IMG/VR virus record: IMGVR_UViG_3300032116_000576
Location: 1-38,034 of that record
Length of the DNA: 38,034 nt
Direction: 5' to 3' (one strand)
From: a virus
In this document: positions 7,989-15,350 of the stretch, one piece after another
Layout of the letters: each line of letters opens with the position of its first letter
How positions within the stretch are numbered: the stretch's first letter is position 1
The notes under the pieces: generated by a model
What the model was told of the DNA's origin: nothing
What the model saw: the letters and a program-made list of their open reading frames with translations, nothing else
Database searches by the model: none
Program-made: the position numbers and the translations under genes

Positions 7989-9394
7989 TGAAAAAATTAA
8001 TAGTTGAAAGTGGTTTAAGAGAAATTAATGCACTTGCGAAAAGGTATCCTAAGGCTGAAATATATTTTCATCAGGACTTAGATGGAGTTACGACCGCAAT
8101 CGCAATGAAACATTATTTAGAAAATAATGGAATTAAAGTTGTTGATGCTCACGTAATACAATATGGGGATAAAGAGTTTGCGGTTAAGAAGAACGATGCT
8201 CAAGGAGATACGATGCCTGTTTTAGTTGATTTTGCTCACGGAAAACCCATGTTTATTATTCACACTGACCATCATGACAGACAAGCAGGTGCTGAAGACA
8301 CGAAGTCAACTTCTTTTAGACAATCTAGGTCAAATGTCGAAACAATTTCTCAAGTGGTTTCTCCAAAAGATATTTTTACGTCAGATGATTTATTATTAAT
8401 ATCCACAGTTGATTCCGCTAATTATGCGGTAAACCAAATTTCAGTCGACCAAGTCATCAACTACCTTTTCAAATTGGACACTAATGAAAGTGTTAAAAAG
8501 AATAAGATGGCGTTAGGATTGGTTGCAAACAAACTATTGTTGGCGTTTAAAAATAAGCCAGGGTTTCTTGAAGAGTTAGTTATGGTGACAAAGCCATCAA
8601 TATTGAACTTATTACTCAACATCAAAAGGATAATGGTTGAGAAAGGATACGCCTCAATTCCTGAATTGGAGAAAAACAAAGAGGAGTATATCAAACAAAT
8701 GAAAACTCACCCAAACGTAAAAATTGATGGTAATATTATTGTACAATATGGTGGAGGTAAAATGACATCTCCAGGTTCTTATGATAGATATACCCCGTTC
8801 AAAAATAATCCTGAAGCCGACTTTATAGTAATTGCATGGCCTTTAGGATTAGTACAAGCTTCATGTAACCCCTTCAAAAAAGAGAGGGAATTGAAAGGAG
8901 TTAATTTGGGTGAAATTGCTCAAGAAGTTTTAGGTAAATGGGAAGGACAATTAAAAGAACGAGAAATTCCATTATCAACTATTAAATGGATTTCTGAATC
9001 CGCAAAAGATTTTGGAGCAGAATCTGTTGGTTTTACATTCAAAGACTTTGTTGCGTTATATGGTAAGAACTTTAAAACAATGGACAACGGTAGAGAAATG
9101 TTAACCCACATAGGGGAAATGATGAACGTTCCATTTAAAGATTTACCTGAAGAACATAAACAAATGTTAGACGATATTACAGTAAACGCTTGGGATTTGA
9201 TACAAGCAAACTCTGGAGGACACAAATGTATTACAAATATTTCGGGATTAAATTATATGGGAAGAAGTAAAAGACCACCACAAGGAAGTTACAAGTATAA
9301 TCCTGATAAGGAAGATTCCCCTTATGTTAAGTTTACCAAAATGATTCAGAATGAATTTGTTAGAGTTTTGAAAGAAAAAATCAATACTCAATAA
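7985..9394 (+). CDS. DHH/DHHA1 family phosphoesterase (469 aa)
   Basis: DHH-family enzymes cleave phosphodiester bonds with two metal ions (RecJ nucleases, NrnA oligoribonucleases, GdpP cyclic-dinucleotide hydrolases). Here FHQDLDGVTTA at 28-38 is motif I, VDFAHG near 81-86 is motif II, HTDHHDR at 93-99 is the DHH motif, and SGGH near 410-413 is the DHHA1 substrate-binding motif. The two domains are separated by a long insert (about 130-330). The exact substrate is unclear. The start may be ATG 7985 or 7988; the latter gives MKKLIVESGLREINAL, which resembles the packaging-type peptide of other late proteins. It is coupled to the preceding virion-like gene and overlaps the convergent DUF192 gene by 14 bases. 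Confidence 0.88.
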   Translation: MMKKLIVESGLREINALAKRYPKAEIYFHQDLDGVTTAIAMKHYLENNGIKVVDAHVIQYGDKEFAVKKNDAQGDTMPVLVDFAHGKPMFIIHTDHHDRQAGAEDTKSTSFRQSRSNVETISQVVSPKDIFTSDDLLLISTVDSANYAVNQISVDQVINYLFKLDTNESVKKNKMALGLVANKLLLAFKNKPGFLEELVMVTKPSILNLLLNIKRIMVEKGYASIPELEKNKEEYIKQMKTHPNVKIDGNIIVQYGGGKMTSPGSYDRYTPFKNNPEADFIVIAWPLGLVQASCNPFKKERELKGVNLGEIAQEVLGKWEGQLKEREIPLSTIKWISESAKDFGAESVGFTFKDFVALYGKNFKTMDNGREMLTHIGEMMNVPFKDLPEEHKQMLDDITVNAWDLIQANSGGHKCITNISGLNYMGRSKRPPQGSYKYNPDKEDSPYVKFTKMIQNEFVRVLKEKINTQ

Positions 9395-9722
9395 AGTCTC
9401 CTTCTTTAATATCAGAGTTTCTACAAGTTCCTCCAGCAACTTCTAACACATAGTTACCTGATGAACAATAATTTATACATTCTTCCTCAAAACATGGAGG
9501 ACAGTTATGATGTATTTTAACAATTTCATCATCTTGAATAAAAATAATATCTAACGGAACTATGCAATTTTTCATCCAAAAACAATGTTCACCATCCCTT
9601 AACATAAAAAACATTCCGTTAAAGGTATTGTCAAAATCCCTATTCATCATTCCTTTCTGAATATCTTTTTCGGAGAATACTGTTTTGACTTTAAAATTTA
9701 TTCCGTTTATATTTAAGACCAT
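9381..9722 (-). CDS. DUF192 family protein, Cys-rich (113 aa)
   Basis: The product shows the DUF192 pattern: KGMMNRDF near the N-terminus, FWMKNCIVPLDIIFI in the middle, and NYVLEVAGGT with IKEGDFIEY at the end. An unusual Cys-rich insert (NCPPCFEEECINYC) lies between them. The start at 9722 is supported by TATTTAT with a four-base spacer; further upstream the frame enters the divergent NUDIX gene. No signal peptide is present, whereas many bacterial DUF192 proteins are exported. The function of the family is not known. It is convergent with and overlaps the DHH gene by 14 bases. Confidence 0.88.
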   Translation of the reverse strand: MVLNINGINFKVKTVFSEKDIQKGMMNRDFDNTFNGMFFMLRDGEHCFWMKNCIVPLDIIFIQDDEIVKIHHNCPPCFEEECINYCSSGNYVLEVAGGTCRNSDIKEGDFIEY

Positions 9723-9726
9723 ACTT

Positions 9727-9733
9727 ATAAATA
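9727..9733 (-). promoter_or_regulatory. TATTTAT late-type promoter element (minus)
   Basis: TATTTAT on the minus strand, then AAGT, then ATG at 9722: a four-base spacer. It lies between the divergent DUF192 and NUDIX genes. Confidence 0.65.
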
Positions 9734-9750
9734 CTATAACAACACTAAAA

Positions 9751-10173
9751 ATGGAGAGAACTAAACGATATGGAGGTATCATTGTAAAATGTAACAATGA
9801 AGTTCTTTTATGTAAAAGAAATAATTTTGGTGATTTACCTGGTGTATGGTCTATTCCTGCAGGGAAATTAGGTAAAACTGAGAATGCGTTAGTTGGGGCT
9901 AAAAGAGAATTTTTTGAAGAAACTAACATAGAAGTAAAGGATAATATTAAATTGGTTGGTTTTATAAATAGAAAAACTAGAGATGGTGAATCAACAAAAG
10001 GGTTAATGTATGTTTTTCTATATGAAGTTAATGAAAAAATTTATCCTGATTTAGAAAATGCCATTGATGGGGAAGAACATACGGAATGTGGGTATTTTAC
10101 AGAAGAAACCCTACCAATGGATAAAAATGACCAACTTTATCTACTAATTAAAAATATTTTAAATAAAAAATAA
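9751..10173 (+). CDS. NUDIX hydrolase (140 aa)
   Basis: NUDIX enzymes hydrolyse nucleoside diphosphates linked to another group. The NUDIX box runs from G38 to I60 with G38, E44, R52, E53, E56 and E57 all present; only the late Gly of the consensus is Asn (N59). The flanking pattern YGGIIVKCNNEVLLCKRN and LPGVWSIPAGK is typical. I chose ATG 9751 because the upstream extension encodes a hydrophobic stretch without similarity and overlaps the divergent gene. The substrate cannot be read from the sequence. No clear promoter element is seen on this strand in the 28-base divergent spacer. Confidence 0.92.
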   Translation: MERTKRYGGIIVKCNNEVLLCKRNNFGDLPGVWSIPAGKLGKTENALVGAKREFFEETNIEVKDNIKLVGFINRKTRDGESTKGLMYVFLYEVNEKIYPDLENAIDGEEHTECGYFTEETLPMDKNDQLYLLIKNILNKK

Positions 10174-10193
10174 GTTTTTTGTAAATTACGATA

Positions 10194-10200
10194 TATTTAT
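10194..10200 (+). promoter_or_regulatory. TATTTAT element without a following gene
   Basis: TATTTAT (within ATATATTTAT) about 20 bases after the NUDIX stop. No coding frame follows before the terminator at 10244, so it may drive a short RNA or be chance. Confidence 0.35.
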
Positions 10201-10204
10201 TTTT

Positions 10205-10282
10205 CATAAAGCCCAACAACCCCTTTCATAGTTGGTTGATATTAACCCTAACAAGAGTAAAATTTTGTTAGGGTTTTTTTAT
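10205..10282 (+). ncRNA. Candidate small RNA (about 75 nt) or 3' UTR element
   Basis: Between the TATTTAT element at 10194 and the terminator there is no coding frame, but there is a stem (CCAAC near 10213 with GTTGG near 10231) followed by the strong terminator hairpin. This would give a two-hairpin RNA of about 75 nt. It may equally be the NUDIX 3' UTR. Confidence 0.3.
10244..10281 (+). terminator. Rho-independent terminator after NUDIX gene
   Basis: An 11-bp perfect inverted repeat (10244-10254 with 10265-10275), a ten-base loop and a run of T to 10280. Confidence 0.88.
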
Positions 10283-10291
10283 TTTTTTTCT

Positions 10292-10299
10292 TATCTTTG
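10292..10299 (+). promoter_or_regulatory. Bacteroidota-type promoter (TATCTTTG) for smpB
   Basis: TATCTTTG matches the TAnnTTTG -7 element of the Bacteroidota primary sigma factor. It ends eight bases before the ATG of smpB, so the transcript would have almost no leader. A TTTG lies at 10264-10267 but at 24 bp the spacing is long. Confidence 0.6.
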
Positions 10300-10307
10300 T
10301 TTTTGAT

Positions 10308-10733
10308 ATGAAGAATTCAGTACATATAGAGAATAGAAAAGTTAGACACGACTATTTCATTGAAGATACTTACACTTGTGGTATTATGTTAACGGGACCC
10401 GAAGTTAAAATGATAAGACAAGGTAAAATGTCTTTTCCTGATTCATTTTGTTATTTTAAAAACGGGGAATTATTTCTCAAAAATTCACAAATCCAAGGAA
10501 TTGGAAATGATAATATCGGTAGAGAAAGAAAACTGTTATTAAAAAAGAAAGAACTCCAAAAATTAGAGTCTAACTTAATAAAAGGTTATTCTATATTACC
10601 ATATAAAGTTTTTACCAACGAGACAGGTTTAATAAAGATTGAAATAGTTCTTGCTAAAGGAAAAAAATTGTATGATAAAAGAAATTCAATCAAAGAAAGA
10701 GATTTAGATAGAGAAATGGAAAAACAATTTTAA
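10308..10733 (+). CDS. smpB: SsrA-binding protein SmpB
   Basis: SmpB binds tmRNA and carries it to stalled ribosomes for trans-translation. The family pattern is clear across the length: NRKVRHDYFIEDTYTCGIML, TGPEVKMIRQGKMSFPDSF, the RERKLLLKKKELQKLES segment, and the C-terminal KGKKLYDKRNSIKERD with the DKR motif. At 141 residues it is slightly shorter than cellular SmpB, lacking a few N-terminal residues and part of the C-terminal tail (it ends EMEKQF). No tmRNA is recognisable in the window. It sits behind a host-type promoter. A phage copy is unusual; it might rescue ribosomes using host tmRNA or alter that pathway. The family call is secure, the role inferred. Confidence 0.93.
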   Translation: MKNSVHIENRKVRHDYFIEDTYTCGIMLTGPEVKMIRQGKMSFPDSFCYFKNGELFLKNSQIQGIGNDNIGRERKLLLKKKELQKLESNLIKGYSILPYKVFTNETGLIKIEIVLAKGKKLYDKRNSIKERDLDREMEKQF

Positions 10734-10734
10734 T

Positions 10735-10971
10735 ATGGAGAAAAGAAGTAATCACTATGGAGATGTGTCAAAATGGATTGAAAAGGTAATTGATTCTTGT
10801 GAGACGTATCAACAAACTTTTGTTGTAAAAAAATTAATTTCTAATTTTAGAAAACAATTGATGAAAAACCGCCCCCAAAAGTTTTGGAATGAGTATCAAC
10901 CTGAGGTGATTTGGAGATTGGAGGCGTTATTAATTTCTAAAAGACAATCTTTTATAGGTAAATCTGAATAA
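10735..10971 (+). CDS. Small basic hypothetical protein after smpB (78 aa)
   Basis: The frame begins one base after the smpB stop, so the two are probably co-transcribed. The product (MEKRSNHYGDVSKWIEKVID at the start) is basic and helical. No family is recognised. Its position suggests a function linked to translation or simply to the same expression phase. Confidence 0.7.
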   Translation: MEKRSNHYGDVSKWIEKVIDSCETYQQTFVVKKLISNFRKQLMKNRPQKFWNEYQPEVIWRLEALLISKRQSFIGKSE

Positions 10972-10974
10972 TAT

Positions 10975-11005
10975 TTTGGTAGAGTAATATTTTTTACTAT
11001 CTTTG
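10975..11005 (+). promoter_or_regulatory. Bacteroidota-type promoter TTTG-N19-TATCTTTG
   Basis: TTTG at 10975-10978 and TATCTTTG at 10998-11005 with 19 bases between. Both elements and spacing match the Bacteroidota consensus. The ATG of the next gene is 30 bases downstream. Confidence 0.8.
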
Positions 11006-11035
11006 TAAGACAATCACTTACAAAATACCATCACA

Positions 11036-11809
11036 ATGTCACACAAAGAACTACAACAGAAACATATCAAAGATACCTTCAGAGCGGTTCAAGAAACTGC
11101 CAATAGATTCAAATCTGAAAAAGATAAAATCGAGTCTGAATGGAATAAGTATTTCCAAGAGGTAGTAAAACACTCTGATAATTTCGAACTTATAAAAACT
11201 CCTCGAACTCAAGCGTACGAAGTTAAACCATATGTCTTAGACGCTGATGGAACTTACAGTTATTCTTCTGAAAGAGTACTTTTAGGTACTGTTGATGTTA
11301 ACTATAATGAGTTCGAAATTATTTACACAGGAAAACTTCCTGAAGGTGAGAACAATCGTAGTATCAGAGTATTCATTGAAGAACATACAACAACACCAAG
11401 AGGTTCTTGGAGAAGCACGAGTCATGGATATAAACTCAAAGTAAGATTGGGATATGATGATAGTAAAACTTACTACAAGACAGGACGACCAGTTGTTAAA
11501 ATGGTTGAGGACTATGTAAAGTCTAAATGGGACGCTCATAACGCTAAAATCAAAGCAAGAGATTTGAAAACAAAGGCTTTTGGTTTAGCTTTCAGTAAAT
11601 ACAGAAATTCTATCGTTGATTTTGGAGGTAACCGAGTTAATAATCTTGTTACAAATTACAATCAAATTGTTGTTAAAAATAATAATGGTAGTGTTGTGGT
11701 TTTGAACTACAGAGATGTTAATGGTGAAGTTGAATTTACTGTCGCACAAGTTTCTTACGGTAGTTTAAGTGCAGATTCTGTGATTGAGGCGTTAGGAAGT
11801 GTGAAATAA
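11036..11809 (+). CDS. Hypothetical protein behind a strong host-type promoter (257 aa)
   Basis: The product starts MSHKELQQKHIKDTFRAVQE, a helical N-terminal region to about residue 50, followed by a beta-rich middle (about 75-150) and a basic helical part (155-190: DYVKSKWDAHNAKIKARDLK), then another beta-rich end. It uses more C-ending codons than the late genes nearby, as do other genes behind host-type promoters, which suggests high early expression. No motif or family is recognised. A nucleic-acid-binding role would fit the basic segment, but this is speculative. Confidence 0.8.
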   Translation: MSHKELQQKHIKDTFRAVQETANRFKSEKDKIESEWNKYFQEVVKHSDNFELIKTPRTQAYEVKPYVLDADGTYSYSSERVLLGTVDVNYNEFEIIYTGKLPEGENNRSIRVFIEEHTTTPRGSWRSTSHGYKLKVRLGYDDSKTYYKTGRPVVKMVEDYVKSKWDAHNAKIKARDLKTKAFGLAFSKYRNSIVDFGGNRVNNLVTNYNQIVVKNNNGSVVVLNYRDVNGEVEFTVAQVSYGSLSADSVIEALGSVK

Positions 11810-11815
11810 TTTTAT

Positions 11816-11823
11816 TAACTTTG
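11816..11823 (+). promoter_or_regulatory. Bacteroidota-type -7 element (TAACTTTG)
   Basis: TAACTTTG fits TAnnTTTG and lies 17 bases before the ATG at 11841. No TTTG is found at the expected -33 position. Confidence 0.55.
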
Positions 11824-11840
11824 TATCAAATATTAACTTT

Positions 11841-12116
11841 ATGATAACAGTATATTACAATATCAAGATAGAACACGAAAAATTTGGAGTGTTAGTTAGC
11901 GAATCTTTTGTAGACCAAACTCAATTTAAGTTGTTTCTTAAAATGGTGAATGGGTGTTTAGAATTGAAAAACGACCTGACCTTTTTCAACGGGATAGACT
12001 TCTTAGTACACGTCCCTTACAAATACCTTGTTGATTCGATTGTATTGGCATCAAGTTCTCCATACAGTTTGTCGGACTATGCTAAGAGTAAAATAGAGGC
12101 TTTAGTAACTAAATAA
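11841..12116 (+). CDS. Hypothetical protein (91 aa)
   Basis: The protein starts MITVYYNIKIEHEKFGVLVS and looks like a compact alpha/beta fold. No family is recognised. It has its own probable promoter and lies eight bases before a small membrane protein gene. Confidence 0.7.
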   Translation: MITVYYNIKIEHEKFGVLVSESFVDQTQFKLFLKMVNGCLELKNDLTFFNGIDFLVHVPYKYLVDSIVLASSSPYSLSDYAKSKIEALVTK

Positions 12117-12124
12117 TAAGAAAT

Positions 12125-12298
12125 ATGGAGTGGTTAATAATCAGTGCAATAGGTTTATACTTAATTTACAAATTTTGGGCGGTAATTATTAAATGGGTTA
12201 TAATTTTTTCAATTTGTTCATTCATATTTTTTGTGTGTAAAGATACAGTGGTTGAGAAAATGAAAGAAGTTCCTATACTCTCACTGATAGTGAGTTAA
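12125..12298 (+). CDS. Small membrane protein (57 aa)
   Basis: ATG 12125 opens a 57-codon frame (MEWLIISAIGLYLIYKFWAV at the start). It encodes two closely spaced hydrophobic helices, about residues 3-19 and 20-38, and a short hydrophilic part before a hydrophobic end (VPILSLIVS). It follows the preceding gene by eight bases. Many phages encode such small inner-membrane proteins (superinfection exclusion, holin-like or host-takeover roles), but none can be assigned here. Confidence 0.65.
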   Translation: MEWLIISAIGLYLIYKFWAVIIKWVIIFSICSFIFFVCKDTVVEKMKEVPILSLIVS

Positions 12299-12351
12299 CG
12301 TTTCCTTGTTCGTAAAATAAGGTGGTGGATTCGCTGACTAAAGTCGGCCCC

Positions 12352-12379
12352 AAAAGGAGACAACTTGTCTCCTTTTTTT
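12352..12379 (+). terminator. Rho-independent terminator
   Basis: Ten-base inverted repeat (12352-12361 with 12367-12376) with a five-base loop, running into a T tract. A smaller imperfect stem (about 12332-12347) lies just upstream. Confidence 0.85.
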
Positions 12380-12388
12380 ATTTCAAGA

Positions 12389-12395
12389 TATTTAT
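12389..12395 (+). promoter_or_regulatory. TATTTAT late-type promoter element
   Basis: TATTTAT ten bases after the terminator tail and 13 bases before ATG 12409. Confidence 0.55.
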
Positions 12396-12408
12396 TATAA
12401 AAGAATCC

Positions 12409-12714
12409 ATGAAAAAAATTGTTATTTCTGAAAACCAATTAAGAAGATTATCTAAGAATCTTGTAGAATCACCTGAAAAAGGTTCGTACATGGCAAAACA
12501 ACAATTATTTGTTATTGCAACACTTGCATATAAGATGTGGGAATCTATGGAGGATGGAGAACAATTGGAAGATTGGATGGAAACAAAAATCGCTCAATCA
12601 GAACAAAGTATAACTTCTGTAGTTAAAAGTTTCATGTATGATGAGTTTACTGAAAACCCTGAAACTGACGGTATGGGTAAACTTAGTTTTGATGATTTGA
12701 TTATCGGTAAATAA
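12409..12714 (+). CDS. Small late protein with packaging-type N-terminus (101 aa)
   Basis: The start at ATG 12409 was chosen because upstream codons run through the terminator and TATTTAT element. The product begins MKKIVISENQLRRLSKNLVE, the same style as several other late proteins here, with an L-V-E that could be a prohead protease site. The rest is acidic and helical (WESMEDGEQLEDWMETKIAQ). No known domain. It is a single gene between a terminator and the rml genes. Confidence 0.75.
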   Translation: MKKIVISENQLRRLSKNLVESPEKGSYMAKQQLFVIATLAYKMWESMEDGEQLEDWMETKIAQSEQSITSVVKSFMYDEFTENPETDGMGKLSFDDLIIGK

Positions 12715-12769
12715 ACCCAAAAAGTTTACATAATACTTTTTTTGTACTATTTTTAGTATAAAAAAATAT

Positions 12770-13690
12770 ATGAGTAGAATTATTGTTACTGGTGGATTAG
12801 GGTTTATCGGTTCACATTTTGTTAATTACATTAATAACAATACAAATCATGAAGTTTTAATTGTTGATAAGATTACGTATGCCGCCAACAGAAAAAACAT
12901 TCAAAAAAATACACCTTTATTAGAAAAAGATATTTGCGATGTCACTCCTGAAGATTTAGGTGAGTATGATTATATTGTACATTTTGCCGCAGAGTCACAT
13001 GTCGACAACTCAATAAAAGACGGGCTACCATTTGTTAAAACTAATGTTCAAGGGACATTCAATTTATTAGAAGTTGTAAGAAAAAATAAAAAACTTATTA
13101 AATTTTTACATATATCTACAGACGAGGTTTATGGGGATATGGATGATTATAAAAACATATCAGATAGTTATCGTGCGAATGAAGGTGAAAAACTAAACCC
13201 GAGTTCATATTATTCCGCAACAAAAACTGCCTCAGATTTATTGGTTATGTCGGCAAATAGAACTTTTGGTTTACCATACTTAATAACTAGGACTTGTAAC
13301 AATTATGGTGAAAACCAACACCATGAAAAGTTTATCCCAAAAATTATTCATTCAATAAAAAATGGTTTAGAAGTTCCTGTATATGGGGATGGAAATCAAA
13401 TCAGAGAATGGATACATGCGGATGACAATTCAAAAGCGATTTACAATTTATTAGTCTCTGAAAAAGTTAATCAGATTTATAATATTGGTTCTTGGGAATC
13501 CTATACTAATAATGAGATAATCCAAATGGTTGGCGAAATTATTGGTAAAGAAGTTAAGTTTAAATACGTTGAAGATAGATTAGGGCATGATAGAAAGTAT
13601 TCATTAAATTGTTTTAAATACAGGATTGAATTTGATGAAATACAGAATATTAAATTGAAAGATTGGTTAAAAAAATATATTTTAAATTAA
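12770..13690 (+). CDS. dTDP-glucose 4,6-dehydratase-like SDR enzyme (RmlB-like)
   Basis: RmlB converts dTDP-glucose to dTDP-4-keto-6-deoxyglucose using NAD. The nucleotide-binding TGGLGFIGS is at 7-15, the catalytic STDEVYG at 116-122, YYSATK at 147-152 holds the Tyr-x3-Lys pair, and NNYGENQHHEKFIP at 177-190 is typical of RmlB. At 306 residues it is shorter than the usual 330-360. It is followed by an rmlC-like gene one base later, which supports a sugar-nucleotide role, perhaps modification of phage DNA, virion glycosylation or change of the host surface. RmlA and RmlD are not in the window. Confidence 0.9.
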   Translation: MSRIIVTGGLGFIGSHFVNYINNNTNHEVLIVDKITYAANRKNIQKNTPLLEKDICDVTPEDLGEYDYIVHFAAESHVDNSIKDGLPFVKTNVQGTFNLLEVVRKNKKLIKFLHISTDEVYGDMDDYKNISDSYRANEGEKLNPSSYYSATKTASDLLVMSANRTFGLPYLITRTCNNYGENQHHEKFIPKIIHSIKNGLEVPVYGDGNQIREWIHADDNSKAIYNLLVSEKVNQIYNIGSWESYTNNEIIQMVGEIIGKEVKFKYVEDRLGHDRKYSLNCFKYRIEFDEIQNIKLKDWLKKYILN

Positions 13691-13691
13691 A

Positions 13692-14201
13692 ATGGAAAGT
13701 CCAGTACTTTTAAAAGGGAAATATTTTGAAGATAATAGAGGTGTTTTTGCACCATTACAACTCAATTATAATGAAGGTATTCTTAATAAAGAATGGTTAC
13801 AGAGTAACATAAGTTATAATCCAAAACCTTACACATTTAGAGGATTACATTTTCAAACAGGGGAATATGCACAAACTAAACTAATTAAAGTTATTAGTGG
13901 TGAAATCATAGATTTTGTGGTTGATATAAGACCAACATCTCCTGACTATTTGAAAGTTAGTAAATTTAAAATGAAGGATGGAGACGAATTATTAGTTCCA
14001 AGAGGATTTGCACATGGATTTATAACCTTGGGATTCAACGTAATTGTACAATATTTGGTGGATAATCATTACTCACCTGAAAACGAGGGTTCAATTTTTT
14101 GGAAAACTTTTCCTGAAGTATTAGATGAAGTATTAAAGTACACGAACGAAAAATCAATAATAATTTCTGATAAAGATTTAGTCACTAAAAATTTTGTTTA
14201 A
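13692..14201 (+). CDS. dTDP-4-dehydrorhamnose 3,5-epimerase-like (RmlC-like)
   Basis: The cupin enzyme RmlC epimerises the 4-keto sugar made by RmlB. FEDNRGVF near 12-19, RGLHFQ at 50-55 (catalytic His), DIR at 78-80 and VPRGFAHGF at 102-110 are characteristic, and the length of 169 residues is close to normal. It starts one base after the rmlB-like stop and overlaps the following small gene by one base, so the three form an operon. The final product could be a dTDP-6-deoxy sugar other than rhamnose. Confidence 0.9.
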   Translation: MESPVLLKGKYFEDNRGVFAPLQLNYNEGILNKEWLQSNISYNPKPYTFRGLHFQTGEYAQTKLIKVISGEIIDFVVDIRPTSPDYLKVSKFKMKDGDELLVPRGFAHGFITLGFNVIVQYLVDNHYSPENEGSIFWKTFPEVLDEVLKYTNEKSIIISDKDLVTKNFV

Positions 14202-14458
14202 TGTTACATTTTTCCAAATTGTATGAAAAAAACGTAATCTTAATCGAAGTACCATCCACAAAAAACGATAGAGTTAAAGTCTTCATTGATGAAATACTTG
14301 AGGATAATTACGATATAATTTTTAAAGTAGAAATACAAAACAAAGAAGACTTTAAGTATCTAACTGAAAACATCTTGGTTTTTTATATAAAATCTCATTT
14401 AGAGTTATGTCTTAAAATATTCTCAATTGAAAAAGATGTTAAAGTAAGTTTTACCTAA
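14201..14458 (+). CDS. Small hypothetical protein in rml operon (85 aa)
   Basis: The ATG overlaps the stop of the rmlC-like gene (TAATG). The product, MLHFSKLYEKNVILIEVPST at the start, has alternating hydrophobic strands and a Lys-rich content. No family is recognised. Coupling suggests, without proof, a link to the sugar pathway. Confidence 0.65.
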   Translation: MLHFSKLYEKNVILIEVPSTKNDRVKVFIDEILEDNYDIIFKVEIQNKEDFKYLTENILVFYIKSHLELCLKIFSIEKDVKVSFT

Positions 14459-14464
14459 ACACGA

Positions 14465-14471
14465 TATTTAT
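14465..14471 (+). promoter_or_regulatory. TATTTAT late-type promoter element
   Basis: TATTTATTGTT, the most common extended form in this window, 17 bases before ATG 14489. Confidence 0.55.
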
Positions 14472-14488
14472 TGTTAAATACTTTAATA

Positions 14489-14929
14489 ATGGACGATAAA
14501 TTTAAAAACGCAATTCTTCAAGAAGTTAAAAAAAGAGGAATCATTTTGGAACAAAAAACAAAAACAAATGATTTTGTTGAAATGATATCATTGTTACTTC
14601 ACTCAAGAACACAAATACATACACTTCATTTACAAACAAAATCATATCCCGAACACATTGCATTAAACGAATACTATGATGGTATTGGTGATTTAATTGA
14701 TGGTTTGGTAGAATCTTATCAGGGTAAATACTCCATATTGAAAGGTTATAAAAATTACGATATTGAAGGATATAAAGACACCAGTTCAACAATAAATTAT
14801 TTAAAAGACCTTTGTGGTAAAGTTGAGGAGTTACGAGATTGTTGCGACGATTCATACATCCAAAATCAAATAGATAATGTATGTCAGTTAATTAATTCAA
14901 CTCTTTATAAATTAAGATTCTTAAAGTAA
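14489..14929 (+). CDS. Helical late protein (146 aa)
   Basis: ATG 14489 (MDDKFKNAILQEVKKRGIIL) is preferred over an ATG at 14471, which lies in the promoter element. The N-terminal helix has ILQE and IILE sites of the I/L-x-E kind. The rest is helical, with SLLLHSRTQIHTLHLQTKSY and a C-terminal CGKVEELRDCCDDSY segment with three Cys. No known domain. A terminator follows. Confidence 0.75.
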   Translation: MDDKFKNAILQEVKKRGIILEQKTKTNDFVEMISLLLHSRTQIHTLHLQTKSYPEHIALNEYYDGIGDLIDGLVESYQGKYSILKGYKNYDIEGYKDTSSTINYLKDLCGKVEELRDCCDDSYIQNQIDNVCQLINSTLYKLRFLK

Positions 14930-14948
14930 AGAAAAAACATTTTTTAAG

Positions 14949-14976
14949 ACCCTCACAGAAATGTGGGGGTTTTTTA
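14949..14976 (+). terminator. Rho-independent terminator (copy 1 of a 32-bp repeat)
   Basis: A nine-base stem (14949-14957 with 14962-14970, one G-U pair), GAAA loop and T run. The segment 14949-14980 is identical to 31178-31209. Confidence 0.85.
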
Positions 14977-14989
14977 TTATATTTGGTTT

Positions 14990-15334
14990 ATGAATGAGAT
15001 GTTACATCCAAAAAGGTTAAGATTGTTTATGGAAGAGATACATAAACAATATCCCGAGACGGAGAATAGTGAGAATTATAGATTTTATTATTTGTATACT
15101 GACTATGAAGAACCACAGGAATATATGTTAATAATTGCAAGACCTAGTTCGATGAGTAATGTTGGTCAAAAACTTCACCACTCCATACAACTATGGAAAG
15201 AGTTGTTTGGATTTACTGAAGCTTCGGTAATGACTGAGGACGATTTCCAAAGAGTAATAGAAACACAGATAACAGAATTACAAAATATAATAAGAGGAAC
15301 TAAGTACACTTCTGTTTTCTATGAAGTATGGTAA
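14990..15334 (+). CDS. Hypothetical protein (114 aa)
   Basis: I use ATG 14990 (MNEMLHPKRLRLFMEEIHKQ); an earlier in-frame ATG at 14963 lies inside the terminator hairpin and is unlikely, and ATG 14999 is another option. The product contains YYLYTDYEEPQEYMLIIARP (beta-hairpin-like) and a helical end. A TATATTTG at 14978-14985 resembles the host -7 element but is very close to the ATG. No family is recognised. Confidence 0.65.
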   Translation: MNEMLHPKRLRLFMEEIHKQYPETENSENYRFYYLYTDYEEPQEYMLIIARPSSMSNVGQKLHHSIQLWKELFGFTEASVMTEDDFQRVIETQITELQNIIRGTKYTSVFYEVW

Positions 15335-15350
15335 AAACATTTTTCATGAA

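Noticed and set aside
12322-12408. N-terminal extension of the 101-aa late protein
   Set aside because: It runs through a terminator hairpin and the TATTTAT element; ATG 12409 fits the recurrent MKxxIxE start.
12744-12760. TACTATTTTTAGTATA as a late promoter or operator before the rmlB-like gene
   Set aside because: It differs from TATTTAT in the core, and the small inverted repeat is too AT-rich to be meaningful alone.
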